A stretch of DNA of 64,000 nucleotides from RHLJ01 sp965247355. Lineage in GTDB: Bacteria; Bacteroidota; Rhodothermia; Balneolales; Balneolaceae. Position 1 is the first letter of the stretch; every line of letters starts with the position of its first letter. The DNA lies in assembly GCA_965247355.1 (NCBI GenBank), contig OZ252011.1:62001-126000 (forward strand), given 5' to 3'. Below, piece by piece: positions 48,995-57,198 of this stretch. A program made the position numbers and the translations under genes. The notes beneath the pieces are model-generated. The model was not told where the DNA came from. It saw only the letters and a program-made list of their open reading frames with translations, and searched no databases.

Positions 48995-49793
48995 GCGATT
49001 TAATTACTTCAGTAACATAGCCTGTTTTCTCATCAAAACCAGTAATTTTTACGATTGGATGCTCATCATCATGAAAACATAAGATGGTATATCCTTCTTC
49101 ATAGGCCAGCTTTGCGAGTCGTTCACGTTGCTTCTGACTGGTTTCCGGATCAAAATCATACTTAGCGGCGAACTTCCGGTTAATCTGGCTCCGTGTAGCG
49201 ATTACATCCCCGGCCTGCATATACTTTTCATTTCCATCATTGAAGAATAGCACCTGATGGAACTCTGTGTGACCACCGATTTTTTCGACGTTAATTTCCG
49301 GATAAGGTTGATCAGTTTCGTCCAGAAAATGCAGATCCGCCCGGGCATCCACAAAAGAGAGGAATTCCGTTTTCTCTTCATCGTACCAGGTTTCTTTAGA
49401 AGTCGCCTGTTCCCAATCCTTTTTAGAAGCCCAGATTCTGGCCTCCGGGAAAGTGAGTTCCCAATAGCCATTTTCCTTGTTGGCAAGACCTCCAATGTGA
49501 TCATAGTGGAGGTGACTGAGAAAAATATCGCTGATATCAAATTCTGTGAGTCCATGTTCCTCAAGGTTCTTTCGGATTACATGAGGGCCGGTATCTTCTC
49601 CAAATTCTCCAATTCCACAATCAAAAAGGAGGTTCTTATCCGGGGTAACAATCAAAAAGGGATTGAGTGAGATCTTGAGAGCTCCTTTAGCAGGTTTTCC
49701 ATCCCTTGGAATCCGATTAAATTTTCGATCTAGTCCGACAGAAAAAGTGCCTTCGTATAAGGCGGAAGAGTAAGTTTTCGGTGTTCCAGTCAC
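48981..49793 (-). CDS. MBL-fold metallo-hydrolase
   Basis: 270 residues from a GTG at 49793. I chose it because AAAGGGA sits 5 nt before it and because relatives start close to LYEGTFSVGLDRKFNRI; a longer TTG start at 49823 would draw its first residues from the repeat array next door. Metal motif HLHYDHIGG, then His in GHTEFHQVLF, Asp in MQAGDVIATR and a C-terminal His in FHDDEHP show an intact two-metal site. The reaction is unknown; lactonase or thioester hydrolase are possible. It overlaps the nucleoside phosphorylase gene. Confidence 0.85.
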   Translation of the reverse strand: MTGTPKTYSSALYEGTFSVGLDRKFNRIPRDGKPAKGALKISLNPFLIVTPDKNLLFDCGIGEFGEDTGPHVIRKNLEEHGLTEFDISDIFLSHLHYDHIGGLANKENGYWELTFPEARIWASKKDWEQATSKETWYDEEKTEFLSFVDARADLHFLDETDQPYPEINVEKIGGHTEFHQVLFFNDGNEKYMQAGDVIATRSQINRKFAAKYDFDPETSQKQRERLAKLAYEEGYTILCFHDDEHPIVKITGFDEKTGYVTEVIKSHVPS

Positions 49794-49801
49794 TTCGTTC
49801 C

Positions 49802-49841
49802 CTTTAGAGTTACAAAGTGGCAAAGAAGCAGAGTGACTAAG
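49802..49841 (-). repeat. Left array of 8-nt periodic repeats
   Basis: Read on the minus strand, successive 8-mers are CTTAGTCA, CTCTGCTT, CTTTGCCA, CTTTGTAA, CTCTAAAG: five units of the form CTYTGYNN, with decay at the two outer ones. It ends 10 bp from the stop codon of the four-helix-bundle gene and overlaps the region just upstream of the MBL gene start. Confidence 0.75.
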
Positions 49842-49851
49842 AAAGATAAAT

Positions 49852-50208
49852 TCATATTTTTGATATAAAGCTGCTCATCATTCGTTCGATTTCCCGGCTA
49901 GATTCGTAAAACTGATTAAATATTTCTTCTGAGATAAAGCCCAGATTTTTTGCTATTTCAAATTCGGTTTGAAGTTCAAAAAGAGAACCCATTGATATAT
50001 TTAAGAATCTCTTGAAATCACCTGAAGAGTTTCTTCCAAATCCTTCAGCAATATTTGCTGGTATAGAAACAGATGACCTTCTGAGTTGAGAAGTAAGTCC
50101 AAATTTTTTGGAGTCAGGAAGAGAATTAGTCCAAGAATAAATCTCAGTTACTAATTCCATAGACTTTTGCCAGATAAGTAAATCTCTATATGTTTTAATA
50201 GCTCCCAT
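49852..50208 (-). CDS. Four-helix-bundle protein (23S rRNA IVS-protein/Avd-like family)
   Basis: 118 residues, the usual family length. Recognisable segments are YRDLLIWQKSMELVTEIYSW, LTSQLRRSSVSIPANIAEGF, and FLNISMGSLFELQTEFEIAK. Members were first seen inside 23S rRNA intervening sequences and share the fold of the Avd subunit of diversity-generating retroelements; the function is unknown. Here no rRNA or reverse transcriptase is adjacent. The gene sits between phoH and the MBL gene and is bracketed by inverted arrays of an 8-nt repeat (49802-49841 and 50213-50252), as if it arrived as a unit. Confidence 0.88.
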   Translation of the reverse strand: MGAIKTYRDLLIWQKSMELVTEIYSWTNSLPDSKKFGLTSQLRRSSVSIPANIAEGFGRNSSGDFKRFLNISMGSLFELQTEFEIAKNLGFISEEIFNQFYESSREIERMMSSFISKI

Positions 50209-50212
50209 ATTA

Positions 50213-50252
50213 CTTTGTAACTCTGTTACTTTGCCTCTTTGCTACTCTCTTC
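50213..50252 (+). repeat. Right array of 8-nt periodic repeats
   Basis: On the plus strand successive 8-mers are CTTTGTAA, CTCTGTTA, CTTTGCCT, CTTTGCTA, CTCTCTTC: five units of the same CTYTGYNN form as the left array, in inverted orientation. It begins 4 bp upstream of the four-helix-bundle start codon and covers the last eight codons or so of phoH, including the stop. Confidence 0.75.
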
Positions 50253-51053
50253 AGAATCAAAACGATCGTATGCATTAATAATATCCTTAACCAGCTTGTG
50301 ACGAACTACATCTTCATCCTTTAAATACACAAACTCTATTCCTTCCACATCCTTAAGAATTTTTTGAATGGAAATGAGTCCGGATTGTTGTTTTCGGGGT
50401 AAATCAGTTTGGGTGACATCACCTGTAATAATCGCTCTGCTGTTAAAACCAATACGGGTTAGAAACATCTTCATTTGTGTATTGGTTGCATTCTGAGCTT
50501 CATCAAGAATCACAAATGCATTATTCAATGTGCGACCACGCATATAAGCAAGAGGAGCGATCTCAATCACATTTTTAGAGAGATGCAGGTTTAGTTTATC
50601 CTGATCGATCATATCTTCGAGTGCATCATATAACGGGCGCAGATATGGATCAATCTTTTCCTTTAGATCACCGGGCAAAAACCCAAGATTCTCACCTGCT
50701 TCAACGGCAGGTCGTGCAAGAATAATTTTTTGAACCTTACGTTCTTTCAAAGCCTTTACTGCAAGTGCAACAGAAGTATAAGTTTTACCGGTTCCTGCAG
50801 GTCCGATTGCAAATACAATATCATTTGCTGCTGACGACTTAACAATTCTTTTTTGACCTGGAGTTTTAGCAAGAATGGCCTCACCTTTATGTGTATAAAG
50901 AATCAGGTCTCCATCTCCGGTGTAAGCAGGGTGTTTGCGTTCTTTAGCTCTGAACTCTCCGCTTTTCAGAGCGATGAGTGTTTTAATATCGTCTTCAGTG
51001 ACCTTATTCTTTCTTCTAATGACCTCAATCATTCCCTGGATGACTTCACTCAC
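50226..51053 (-). CDS. phoH: PhoH family ATPase; true N-terminus probably upstream
   Basis: 275 residues from a GTG at 51053. Walker A is GPAGTGKTY, Walker B FVILDEAQNA, and the family block LNNAFVILDEAQNATNTQMK with LARPAVEAGENLGFLPGDL is typical of PhoH/YbeZ, a putative RNA-linked ATPase often near ybeY. PhoH proteins are about 320 residues with a KH-like N-terminal part. That part is present here in frame upstream to 51257 (DPITLFGVHDHNIRILDNSF, then NARGERVKITGP), but with no ATG, GTG or TTG. ATA at 51233 and ATT at 51200 are candidate starts. The C-terminal tail SSKEAK is encoded by the repeat array. Confidence 0.85.
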   Translation of the reverse strand: MSEVIQGMIEVIRRKNKVTEDDIKTLIALKSGEFRAKERKHPAYTGDGDLILYTHKGEAILAKTPGQKRIVKSSAANDIVFAIGPAGTGKTYTSVALAVKALKERKVQKIILARPAVEAGENLGFLPGDLKEKIDPYLRPLYDALEDMIDQDKLNLHLSKNVIEIAPLAYMRGRTLNNAFVILDEAQNATNTQMKMFLTRIGFNSRAIITGDVTQTDLPRKQQSGLISIQKILKDVEGIEFVYLKDEDVVRHKLVKDIINAYDRFDSEESSKEAK

Positions 51054-51324
51054 TAAAGCAACTTCCTCAGCGGGACCGGTAATTTTTACGCGTTCACCCC
51101 GAGCATTGATTTTAGTTTCGGGGAAGGAGTTATCCAGTATCCGGATGTTGTGATCATGAACCCCAAAAAGGGTTATAGGATCTGTTTCTTCTATTTGAAT
51201 GACTTGTTCTAAAAGTGTGCGGGCGTCTTCTATAGCAGTACTCTTTTTGAATTTGTATTAGCTTCTAAAGGTAAGGATTTCGATGAAGATTGTGTAATCT
51301 CAAAGGAATAGAAGAAATAGGGAT

Positions 51325-51999
51325 TCAATCAGAAAGTGTATCGATGAGTTCTTTTACACGAGCAGTAATATCCGTAGCACTAAAAACAGTATTTCCAGCA
51401 ACTAAGATATCAGCACCGGCTTTAGCAATTTTGGTGATGTTCTTGAGATTTACGCCCCCATCAACCTGAATGAGAAAACCGTATTCTCCTGCTTCTCTGA
51501 TATCAGCAAGTTCCTGTAAGCGGCTGTAACTGCTTTCTATGAAGCTTTGCCCGCCATAACCAGGATTTACACTCATAACTACTACCATATCCACATCTGA
51601 TAGAATAGGTTCGATATTGAATAAAGAAGTAGCAGGATTAATAGCCACTCCGGCCATGATGCCATGACTTTTAATTTTCTGGATAGTTCGGTGAAGATGA
51701 GTACATGCTTCAAAATGAACCGTAATCATTTCTGAGCCAGCTTCTACAAACAGATCGATATATTCATCCGGATTTTCGATCATGAGGTGAGTGTCGATAA
51801 AAGCATCCGGAGCCACTTTACTAACCTGCTTAACCACATTTGGACCAAAGCTGATATTGGGAACAAAATGTCCATCCATAATATCACAATGAACCCAGTT
51901 TGCACCGCCTTTTAATGCTGCTTTTATATCTGATTCGAGATTGGTAAAATCAGCAGCCAAAATGGAAGGAGCGAGAGCGGGCAGGTTAAAATTCATCAT
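51325..51999 (-). CDS. rpe: Ribulose-phosphate 3-epimerase
   Basis: 224 residues, normal length. Motifs: LAPSILAADF at the N-terminus, HCDIMDGHFVPNISFGP (metal His and catalytic Asp), HLMIENPDEYI, VMSVNPGYGGQSFIESS and QVDGGVN near the C-terminus. It interconverts ribulose 5-phosphate and xylulose 5-phosphate in the pentose phosphate pathway. Its ATG overlaps the stop of the PASTA gene (ATGA), so they are translated together. Confidence 0.96.
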   Translation of the reverse strand: MMNFNLPALAPSILAADFTNLESDIKAALKGGANWVHCDIMDGHFVPNISFGPNVVKQVSKVAPDAFIDTHLMIENPDEYIDLFVEAGSEMITVHFEACTHLHRTIQKIKSHGIMAGVAINPATSLFNIEPILSDVDMVVVMSVNPGYGGQSFIESSYSRLQELADIREAGEYGFLIQVDGGVNLKNITKIAKAGADILVAGNTVFSATDITARVKELIDTLSD

Positions 52000-52820
52000 T
52001 CGTTATTTTGTTGTTGTGGTGTGGGGGATTGATTACCGGTTGAGTCAACTATCACGGCACCGCCTTCGATAACTTCAACAGCTTCAAAACGTTCAGAGAT
52101 TACCAGAGTCAATGTGCCACCTTCTACAAGTTGAGTGACTTTTGGAGTATAATCAAGTACCGTATTAGGAATCACATCTTTAATTGGTTGAAAACGGATT
52201 TCTCCAACACGTAATCCAATCTCACGGAGTTTAAGCTGAGCATCAGGCAATCGTAAGCCTACAATTTCAGGAATATCAACAATTTTGTCTCCCAGACCAT
52301 CACTAACTACCAGATTGATCGTTCTTCCTTTTTCGACGGTAGTTCCTTCGGGGATGGATTGACGTAGAACAGCGTTTTTGAATCTCGAAGATTCATAACT
52401 AATGGATCCCACTTCCAATCCATAATTCTGAAGTTGAATTTGAGCATTCCTTAGAGATAGATTCACCACATTTGGTACAACTACCTGAGGTTTGACAGCG
52501 GCATTAACCGTGAGGTAAATCTTACGGTTTGGTTTCACAATTACGGCAGGGGAGGGGGATTGATCAATCACATAGTCAGCAGGAAAGGCTGAATTTGCTC
52601 TACGATCTGCAACTTCAACCCTCAGTCCATTACTGGTTAACAGTTCCTGTGCCTCATCAAGGGAAATTCGGGTTACATCAGGAACAGTAACCCCTTCATT
52701 AAAATTGGTATACATCGGCATCACGAACTTATCGAGTGTAAATAAGGTAACTGATCCAAGAAGAATCAATATCCCAAGACTTATGTAAAGATACTTGTTC
52801 GTGAGTATTTGTTTAAGCAT
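51996..52820 (-). CDS. PASTA-domain membrane protein
   Basis: 274 residues. A short cytoplasmic start and one membrane helix (about 10-32) precede three PASTA repeats (about 45-110, 112-180, 181-250), each with the P-x-V/I pattern (VTVPDVTRISLDEAQELL; VVVPNVVNLSLRNAQIQL; VDIPEIVGLRLPDAQLKL). The tail is Gln/Asn-rich. PASTA domains bind peptidoglycan in other proteins, where they are joined to kinases or penicillin-binding proteins; here they stand alone. It overlaps rpe by 4 bp. Confidence 0.92.
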   Translation of the reverse strand: MLKQILTNKYLYISLGILILLGSVTLFTLDKFVMPMYTNFNEGVTVPDVTRISLDEAQELLTSNGLRVEVADRRANSAFPADYVIDQSPSPAVIVKPNRKIYLTVNAAVKPQVVVPNVVNLSLRNAQIQLQNYGLEVGSISYESSRFKNAVLRQSIPEGTTVEKGRTINLVVSDGLGDKIVDIPEIVGLRLPDAQLKLREIGLRVGEIRFQPIKDVIPNTVLDYTPKVTQLVEGGTLTLVISERFEAVEVIEGGAVIVDSTGNQSPTPQQQNNE

Positions 52821-52849
52821 ATGCTAAAAATACGGGAAGATGAAGGATG

Positions 52850-53827
52850 TTAAAAGTGCCATGTTACAGAAAATGATTCCCTTTGCAATAAATTTGCCTG
52901 AGTCTCGATTCTGCTGTTTTTCAGCTTTACAGTGAAATAAGCATCAAAGGCTGAAACAACATGGTTTACCAGCATCAATTTAAGAATGTTCCCTGCTTGT
53001 CGATAATTGTTATTGAATTCTTCAGCCCTTACGGTTCCTTCCATAAAGTTAGCGGTGAGCATGCGTTCGTCCCAGGTATATCGGTAAAGGTGATCATCTC
53101 CCTGAGCAAGTCTCTGAGTATGAAAATCCTGCCAGCCCGGTTGGAATTGATAGTATTTGCTCATCAGCTCGTAATATTGTTGGGAGCCGTAATCCTGAAC
53201 TACATGTGAGAAATTGCTTGCTATGCTGTTTAAGTAATAAAAAGGCGTTTGAACCTCAACCTCCCTGATGGTAGCTAAATCTATTTCCTGCCAGTCATTC
53301 GGGGTATTTCCCCAGGTTGGGTCTTTTCCAAAAACCTGCTCCTGTAATCCACCGGGCTTGTCATATCCGTTTTGGATGTCATTAGCTCTGGAGTACTCTA
53401 CCAGCCATTGTCCATATGCTAACACACTCCAGTTTTGGTTGGCGTATTGTTCATAGGCTCGTTCGTTTCTTTTTGCGGTATTATTACGGTCAACGTAATA
53501 GAGAATACTGGCTACATCTACCAGAAAATATGCAGCTGCACGTCCCCATTTCCCATTCATAGCCTGACCGGCTCCGGGTATAATAGCAGAAGAAAGCAGA
53601 GCAAGACCCGGTTTAGTTCGGGTAGACTCAAAATAACCGTTTTTTTTCGAGCTCAGTCCACGCTCAGGAATATATCTGAAATCCTCAATATTCAGAGTGT
53701 AGGTTTCTTTGGTTTGATTTAAGTCCTCAACTACAATAGAACCCGTTAATGATTTCGACACCGGTTGTGCTTTGGTAGGGATAGCAACCAGTATAAAAAG
53801 GGTTAAAAAAGCGCTCAATGATTTCAT
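52850..53827 (-). CDS. Exported protein similar to DUF5683 family
   Basis: 325 residues with a signal peptide ending in TKAQ. A glycine-rich hydrophobic hairpin, ALLSSAIIPGAGQAMNGKWG then AAAYFLVDVASILYYV, is the family mark. A Tyr/Gln-rich soluble part follows, and the C-terminus has another hydrophobic segment (LMLVNHVVSAFDAYFTVKL) and ends in a Phe (SVTWHF), as in outer-membrane proteins. Function is unknown. It overlaps the upstream gene by 4 bp and belongs to the porUV-to-rpe run. Confidence 0.75.
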   Translation of the reverse strand: MKSLSAFLTLFILVAIPTKAQPVSKSLTGSIVVEDLNQTKETYTLNIEDFRYIPERGLSSKKNGYFESTRTKPGLALLSSAIIPGAGQAMNGKWGRAAAYFLVDVASILYYVDRNNTAKRNERAYEQYANQNWSVLAYGQWLVEYSRANDIQNGYDKPGGLQEQVFGKDPTWGNTPNDWQEIDLATIREVEVQTPFYYLNSIASNFSHVVQDYGSQQYYELMSKYYQFQPGWQDFHTQRLAQGDDHLYRYTWDERMLTANFMEGTVRAEEFNNNYRQAGNILKLMLVNHVVSAFDAYFTVKLKNSRIETQANLLQRESFSVTWHF

Positions 53828-56800
53828 AGTAACTCAAAATCAAAGGTTAGACCAAAATGAAATAGAAGTTCACGCCCGTAAGTAACGCGATTACTTTGTG
53901 ATCCAGTGATGAAGTCATCCGGAAGGGTTAATGTAAACTTATCAAATCCATACGAGGCACTCACAAAAAAGCGGAGCGGAAACAAGTAGTATCCACTACT
54001 GGCTAACCTTAACTCAGCACCAATTCCTTTTTTCAGATTCTTGCCTGAATCAAGTAGATCCGGATTATTATCTGTGGCACTTTTCGGATACCAGCCATTT
54101 CCGGCTTCAAAAAAGAAGCGGGCATACAGTTTATCGAAAGTGTAAGGTCCGATTTGCTTGTTAATGTCTTTAAAAATAGGAGTGAACCAACTCAGACTGG
54201 TAAATGCGGTTGTATTTCCACCAATCGCAAAGAAGGGATAACTTCGCATACCCAGAAATCCTCCAACATAATCTGAAAAGAAAGCATCATCCGGGTTGTT
54301 GAAGTAAGTAAACCCACGAACTCTGGCCTGAAAAGCCTGATTCCCAAATGTCCTGAATCCATAACGAAGATGGAGTTCCGTAGAATGATTTTTCGAAGTC
54401 TTAAAGATTGGTATAAGAGATCCTTCTTTAATTTCATACTCTTCCAGCAACTCTGAAGGTTGATATTGGTACCTCAAATATCCCTTTAAGCCGATGGGAG
54501 CAATATCGCCATCCGTGCTGAATTCATAGTAATCAAATGTATAGGATGCAGAAAGCGTGGTTGCTTTATAGTATTGAGAAGAAGAACCTGAAATCAAAGC
54601 CTGTAATTCTCTGGAGAAGAAGTTATCCGTTTGAACCCGATATGGAGAATATCCAATTCCAAGTTCCAGTAAGCTTCTTCGGCTTAGTTTACTTCTCAGG
54701 AATAAGTTCGCTTCCCAAACTTCATATCCAATATCAACATAAGCAGTATCAGGAGTACAGGAAGTACACGGAAATTCCTCAATTGAAAGCCCATCATCTA
54801 CATTTCGGTGGAGATTATAGATTTCAACTGATACGGTAGGTGACCAGCTACGCTTAATAAATGGAAGCCCCCGGTATTCGGCGATAAAGAAAACATCGCG
54901 GTCAAGTTTTAATAATCGATCAGGTTGAAAAAAACTACCGATGCTCTCTGCTTCCCGGGAAGCAACACCCAACATAATTCCACCAAAAATGCTCAGCTTA
55001 TCAAGCACATCACGAGATGCAAAGTATACACCTGGTTTCATATCTCTGAGCAGGTTTTCTCCAAGTTTGCCCACTTGACCGTTTTTAATAAGAGTCCCAT
55101 TTTGGCCGTTAGGCTTTGAATAATTGTCAAAACGAAGGACAGGGAAAAAGGAGAAGCTCGTAAAGGTATCTTCATACGGACGATAAACGCGTGCATCAGA
55201 GGCATATCGACTTTCAATTTCGAATTGGTAGCTTCCGGTATCAGCGATAGCCAATTCTTCCGTAGAAAGCGGATTTAGGTCTTTATCATCAAACTCATTC
55301 AGATAACTTATAGCTGGTACAGAATCCGGATCGAATGAAAACTCAGGTATGATGGGATCATAACTTCCTCTGCCCGGATTTGTGATAACATTGCTGATTC
55401 TGGCTTCTTTAATTTTGTAACCATCTGCTTCATATTCAGAGAAGAACAACGTGTTTTTGTCAACCTCTGGCATGAATGCTCCACCAAGCACATTGGTCAC
55501 TCGTTCAATAGTATTCGAGCCAATAGCTTTACGATAGATATTAAAAATACCATCCAAATCTGAGGCAAAATACAGGAACTCTGCATCAGGACTTACTTCG
55601 GGATCCCGGTAATCGATATACTCACTTTCCAGAACCGTGGAAATGGTTTTTGAGTTCAGATCAATTGAATACAGATTTCTATTCCAGTAGTCTGCCATTG
55701 CGTAATAAACTGTGCTTCCGTCAGGATGCCAGGTAGGAGAAAAAACCGTCTCACCATCTATAAAATCAGTTAATTGAGTTATTTCTGATGGATTATCAGG
55801 GTTAAGCAAAACCAGATTCTGAGTTCCGGTTTTGTATTGAATAGCTACGATAGAATTTCCATCAGGACTCCAGGCCGGGGACTCAATTCTTGCGCTATTC
55901 GTCAAACGTGTTGACTCAGAGCTTTCAATATTGTACACGTAAAGGTCTCTGTAAAACTCTCCAAATTTGTTCTTCTTATTGATGGCATACACAATTTGAC
56001 TTCCATCGGGAGAAAAGGAGAAAGAAGTGCTTAGAAATGTGATAAGCGGTTTTAACGCATCTGCATGATTATCAGGGATATTAAAGCTGCGTTCATCAAC
56101 CTGGGCGATTTCAGTTTCTTCGCCATCTTTTTTTAGATATAGTGAAAGAAGAGAGTAATCTTTACCACGATTAGAGATGTAGGCGATGGCATCTCCATCG
56201 GGAGATCGTTTTGGGAAGAAATTGAAAAACCCTGTTTTCTCAATATAATCTGAAGATGTGAACTCTAAGCTCGAAGTAGCCTGAGTATAAAATTCTTTTC
56301 GTTCAGCAATCCATTCATCAAATACCTGATTACCGGGAATTTCGGTCGCTATTTCAATGGCATCTTCTACTTTATAAACTCCTTTTTCACCTAAAGCTTC
56401 AGAAATCCGACGCAAAACATCTTCCCCGAAACGTTGAACGAGATAGATCACAAAAGCATATCCCTGATTATAAACGGTTTCCCGTTCCAGGCTTGTTTTG
56501 GATGAAAAGGTTCCCATTTCTGCCAGTGAGAAATAGGTGTCACTTAAAATTCTGGTTCTTAGAATCATGTCCCGGTGAGAATCCCAAGTATCGTATAAAA
56601 GCCCGGCCCGTTGATACTGAGCTGTTCCCTCCGCTAGCCAGGCAGGAATACTAATCGATGCAAATGGAACGGATGCAATTCCGTTAGGGAAACCATAAAG
56701 TACATCCGGTCGTCGTACTTTTTCATAAGAAAGCCACTGCAGATAAAGAGCGGGATACTTCCTTTGTCGTTTTAAAGATGCCTGAATTTGAACGATATGG

Positions 56801-57198
56801 ACAAATTCATGAGAAATAACATTGCGCAACCAGTTGTGAGAGCCGCGAAGTGGAGTATCAAGCGATGGAAGCCAGATATCAATTTTATTATCGAAGAAAT
56901 AAGCCGCTCCGTTAGAGTAATCTTCACGGTCTTTAAGCACGATACTTACCTTTTCGTCAGGTTCGTACATATAAAGCGAAGTTATGGGATCGTATATCTC
57001 TTCTGCAATTCGTGAAGTAACCTGTGCGGATCTGCTATTTCCTTCCTGAAAATGCACAATAAAATGATCGCTCTCTATGGAAAACCATTTCAGGTGATTC
57101 TGAGGGTAATCATAAAACTGAGGGTCGGTTTGTGCAAATGAGGGTAAACTAAACCCGAAACAAAGTAAAAGAAGGAGATATATATGTATTCGTCTCAT
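53824..57198 (-). CDS. Surface protein: gluzincin domain, TolB-like propeller and outer-membrane barrel
   Basis: 1,124 residues. The signal peptide ends in LPSFAQ. Residues about 30-320 form a peptidase MA-like domain with HEFVH (RNVISHEFVHIVQIQ) and a downstream Glu in AWLAEGTAQYQ. PD40/TolB-like repeats follow (about 330-640), for example FSPDGSQIVYAIN and WSPDGNSIVAIQYK. From about 740 to the end, alternating strands with aromatic girdles (LRYQYQPSELL, LHLRYGFRTF) and a final HFGLTFDFELL suggest a BamA-like 16-strand barrel. It overlaps the M6-like gene by 1 bp and the DUF5683-like gene by 4 bp. The substrate is unknown. Confidence 0.82.
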   Translation of the reverse strand: MRRIHIYLLLLLCFGFSLPSFAQTDPQFYDYPQNHLKWFSIESDHFIVHFQEGNSRSAQVTSRIAEEIYDPITSLYMYEPDEKVSIVLKDREDYSNGAAYFFDNKIDIWLPSLDTPLRGSHNWLRNVISHEFVHIVQIQASLKRQRKYPALYLQWLSYEKVRRPDVLYGFPNGIASVPFASISIPAWLAEGTAQYQRAGLLYDTWDSHRDMILRTRILSDTYFSLAEMGTFSSKTSLERETVYNQGYAFVIYLVQRFGEDVLRRISEALGEKGVYKVEDAIEIATEIPGNQVFDEWIAERKEFYTQATSSLEFTSSDYIEKTGFFNFFPKRSPDGDAIAYISNRGKDYSLLSLYLKKDGEETEIAQVDERSFNIPDNHADALKPLITFLSTSFSFSPDGSQIVYAINKKNKFGEFYRDLYVYNIESSESTRLTNSARIESPAWSPDGNSIVAIQYKTGTQNLVLLNPDNPSEITQLTDFIDGETVFSPTWHPDGSTVYYAMADYWNRNLYSIDLNSKTISTVLESEYIDYRDPEVSPDAEFLYFASDLDGIFNIYRKAIGSNTIERVTNVLGGAFMPEVDKNTLFFSEYEADGYKIKEARISNVITNPGRGSYDPIIPEFSFDPDSVPAISYLNEFDDKDLNPLSTEELAIADTGSYQFEIESRYASDARVYRPYEDTFTSFSFFPVLRFDNYSKPNGQNGTLIKNGQVGKLGENLLRDMKPGVYFASRDVLDKLSIFGGIMLGVASREAESIGSFFQPDRLLKLDRDVFFIAEYRGLPFIKRSWSPTVSVEIYNLHRNVDDGLSIEEFPCTSCTPDTAYVDIGYEVWEANLFLRSKLSRRSLLELGIGYSPYRVQTDNFFSRELQALISGSSSQYYKATTLSASYTFDYYEFSTDGDIAPIGLKGYLRYQYQPSELLEEYEIKEGSLIPIFKTSKNHSTELHLRYGFRTFGNQAFQARVRGFTYFNNPDDAFFSDYVGGFLGMRSYPFFAIGGNTTAFTSLSWFTPIFKDINKQIGPYTFDKLYARFFFEAGNGWYPKSATDNNPDLLDSGKNLKKGIGAELRLASSGYYLFPLRFFVSASYGFDKFTLTLPDDFITGSQSNRVTYGRELLFHFGLTFDFELL

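Noticed and set aside
49202..49564. 120-codon minus-strand frame
   Set aside because: Same strand as the MBL gene but a different frame; very Arg- and Met-rich shadow with no motif.
49257..49670. 137-codon plus-strand frame
   Set aside because: It is antisense to the MBL hydrolase, whose metal motifs prove the minus-strand frame.
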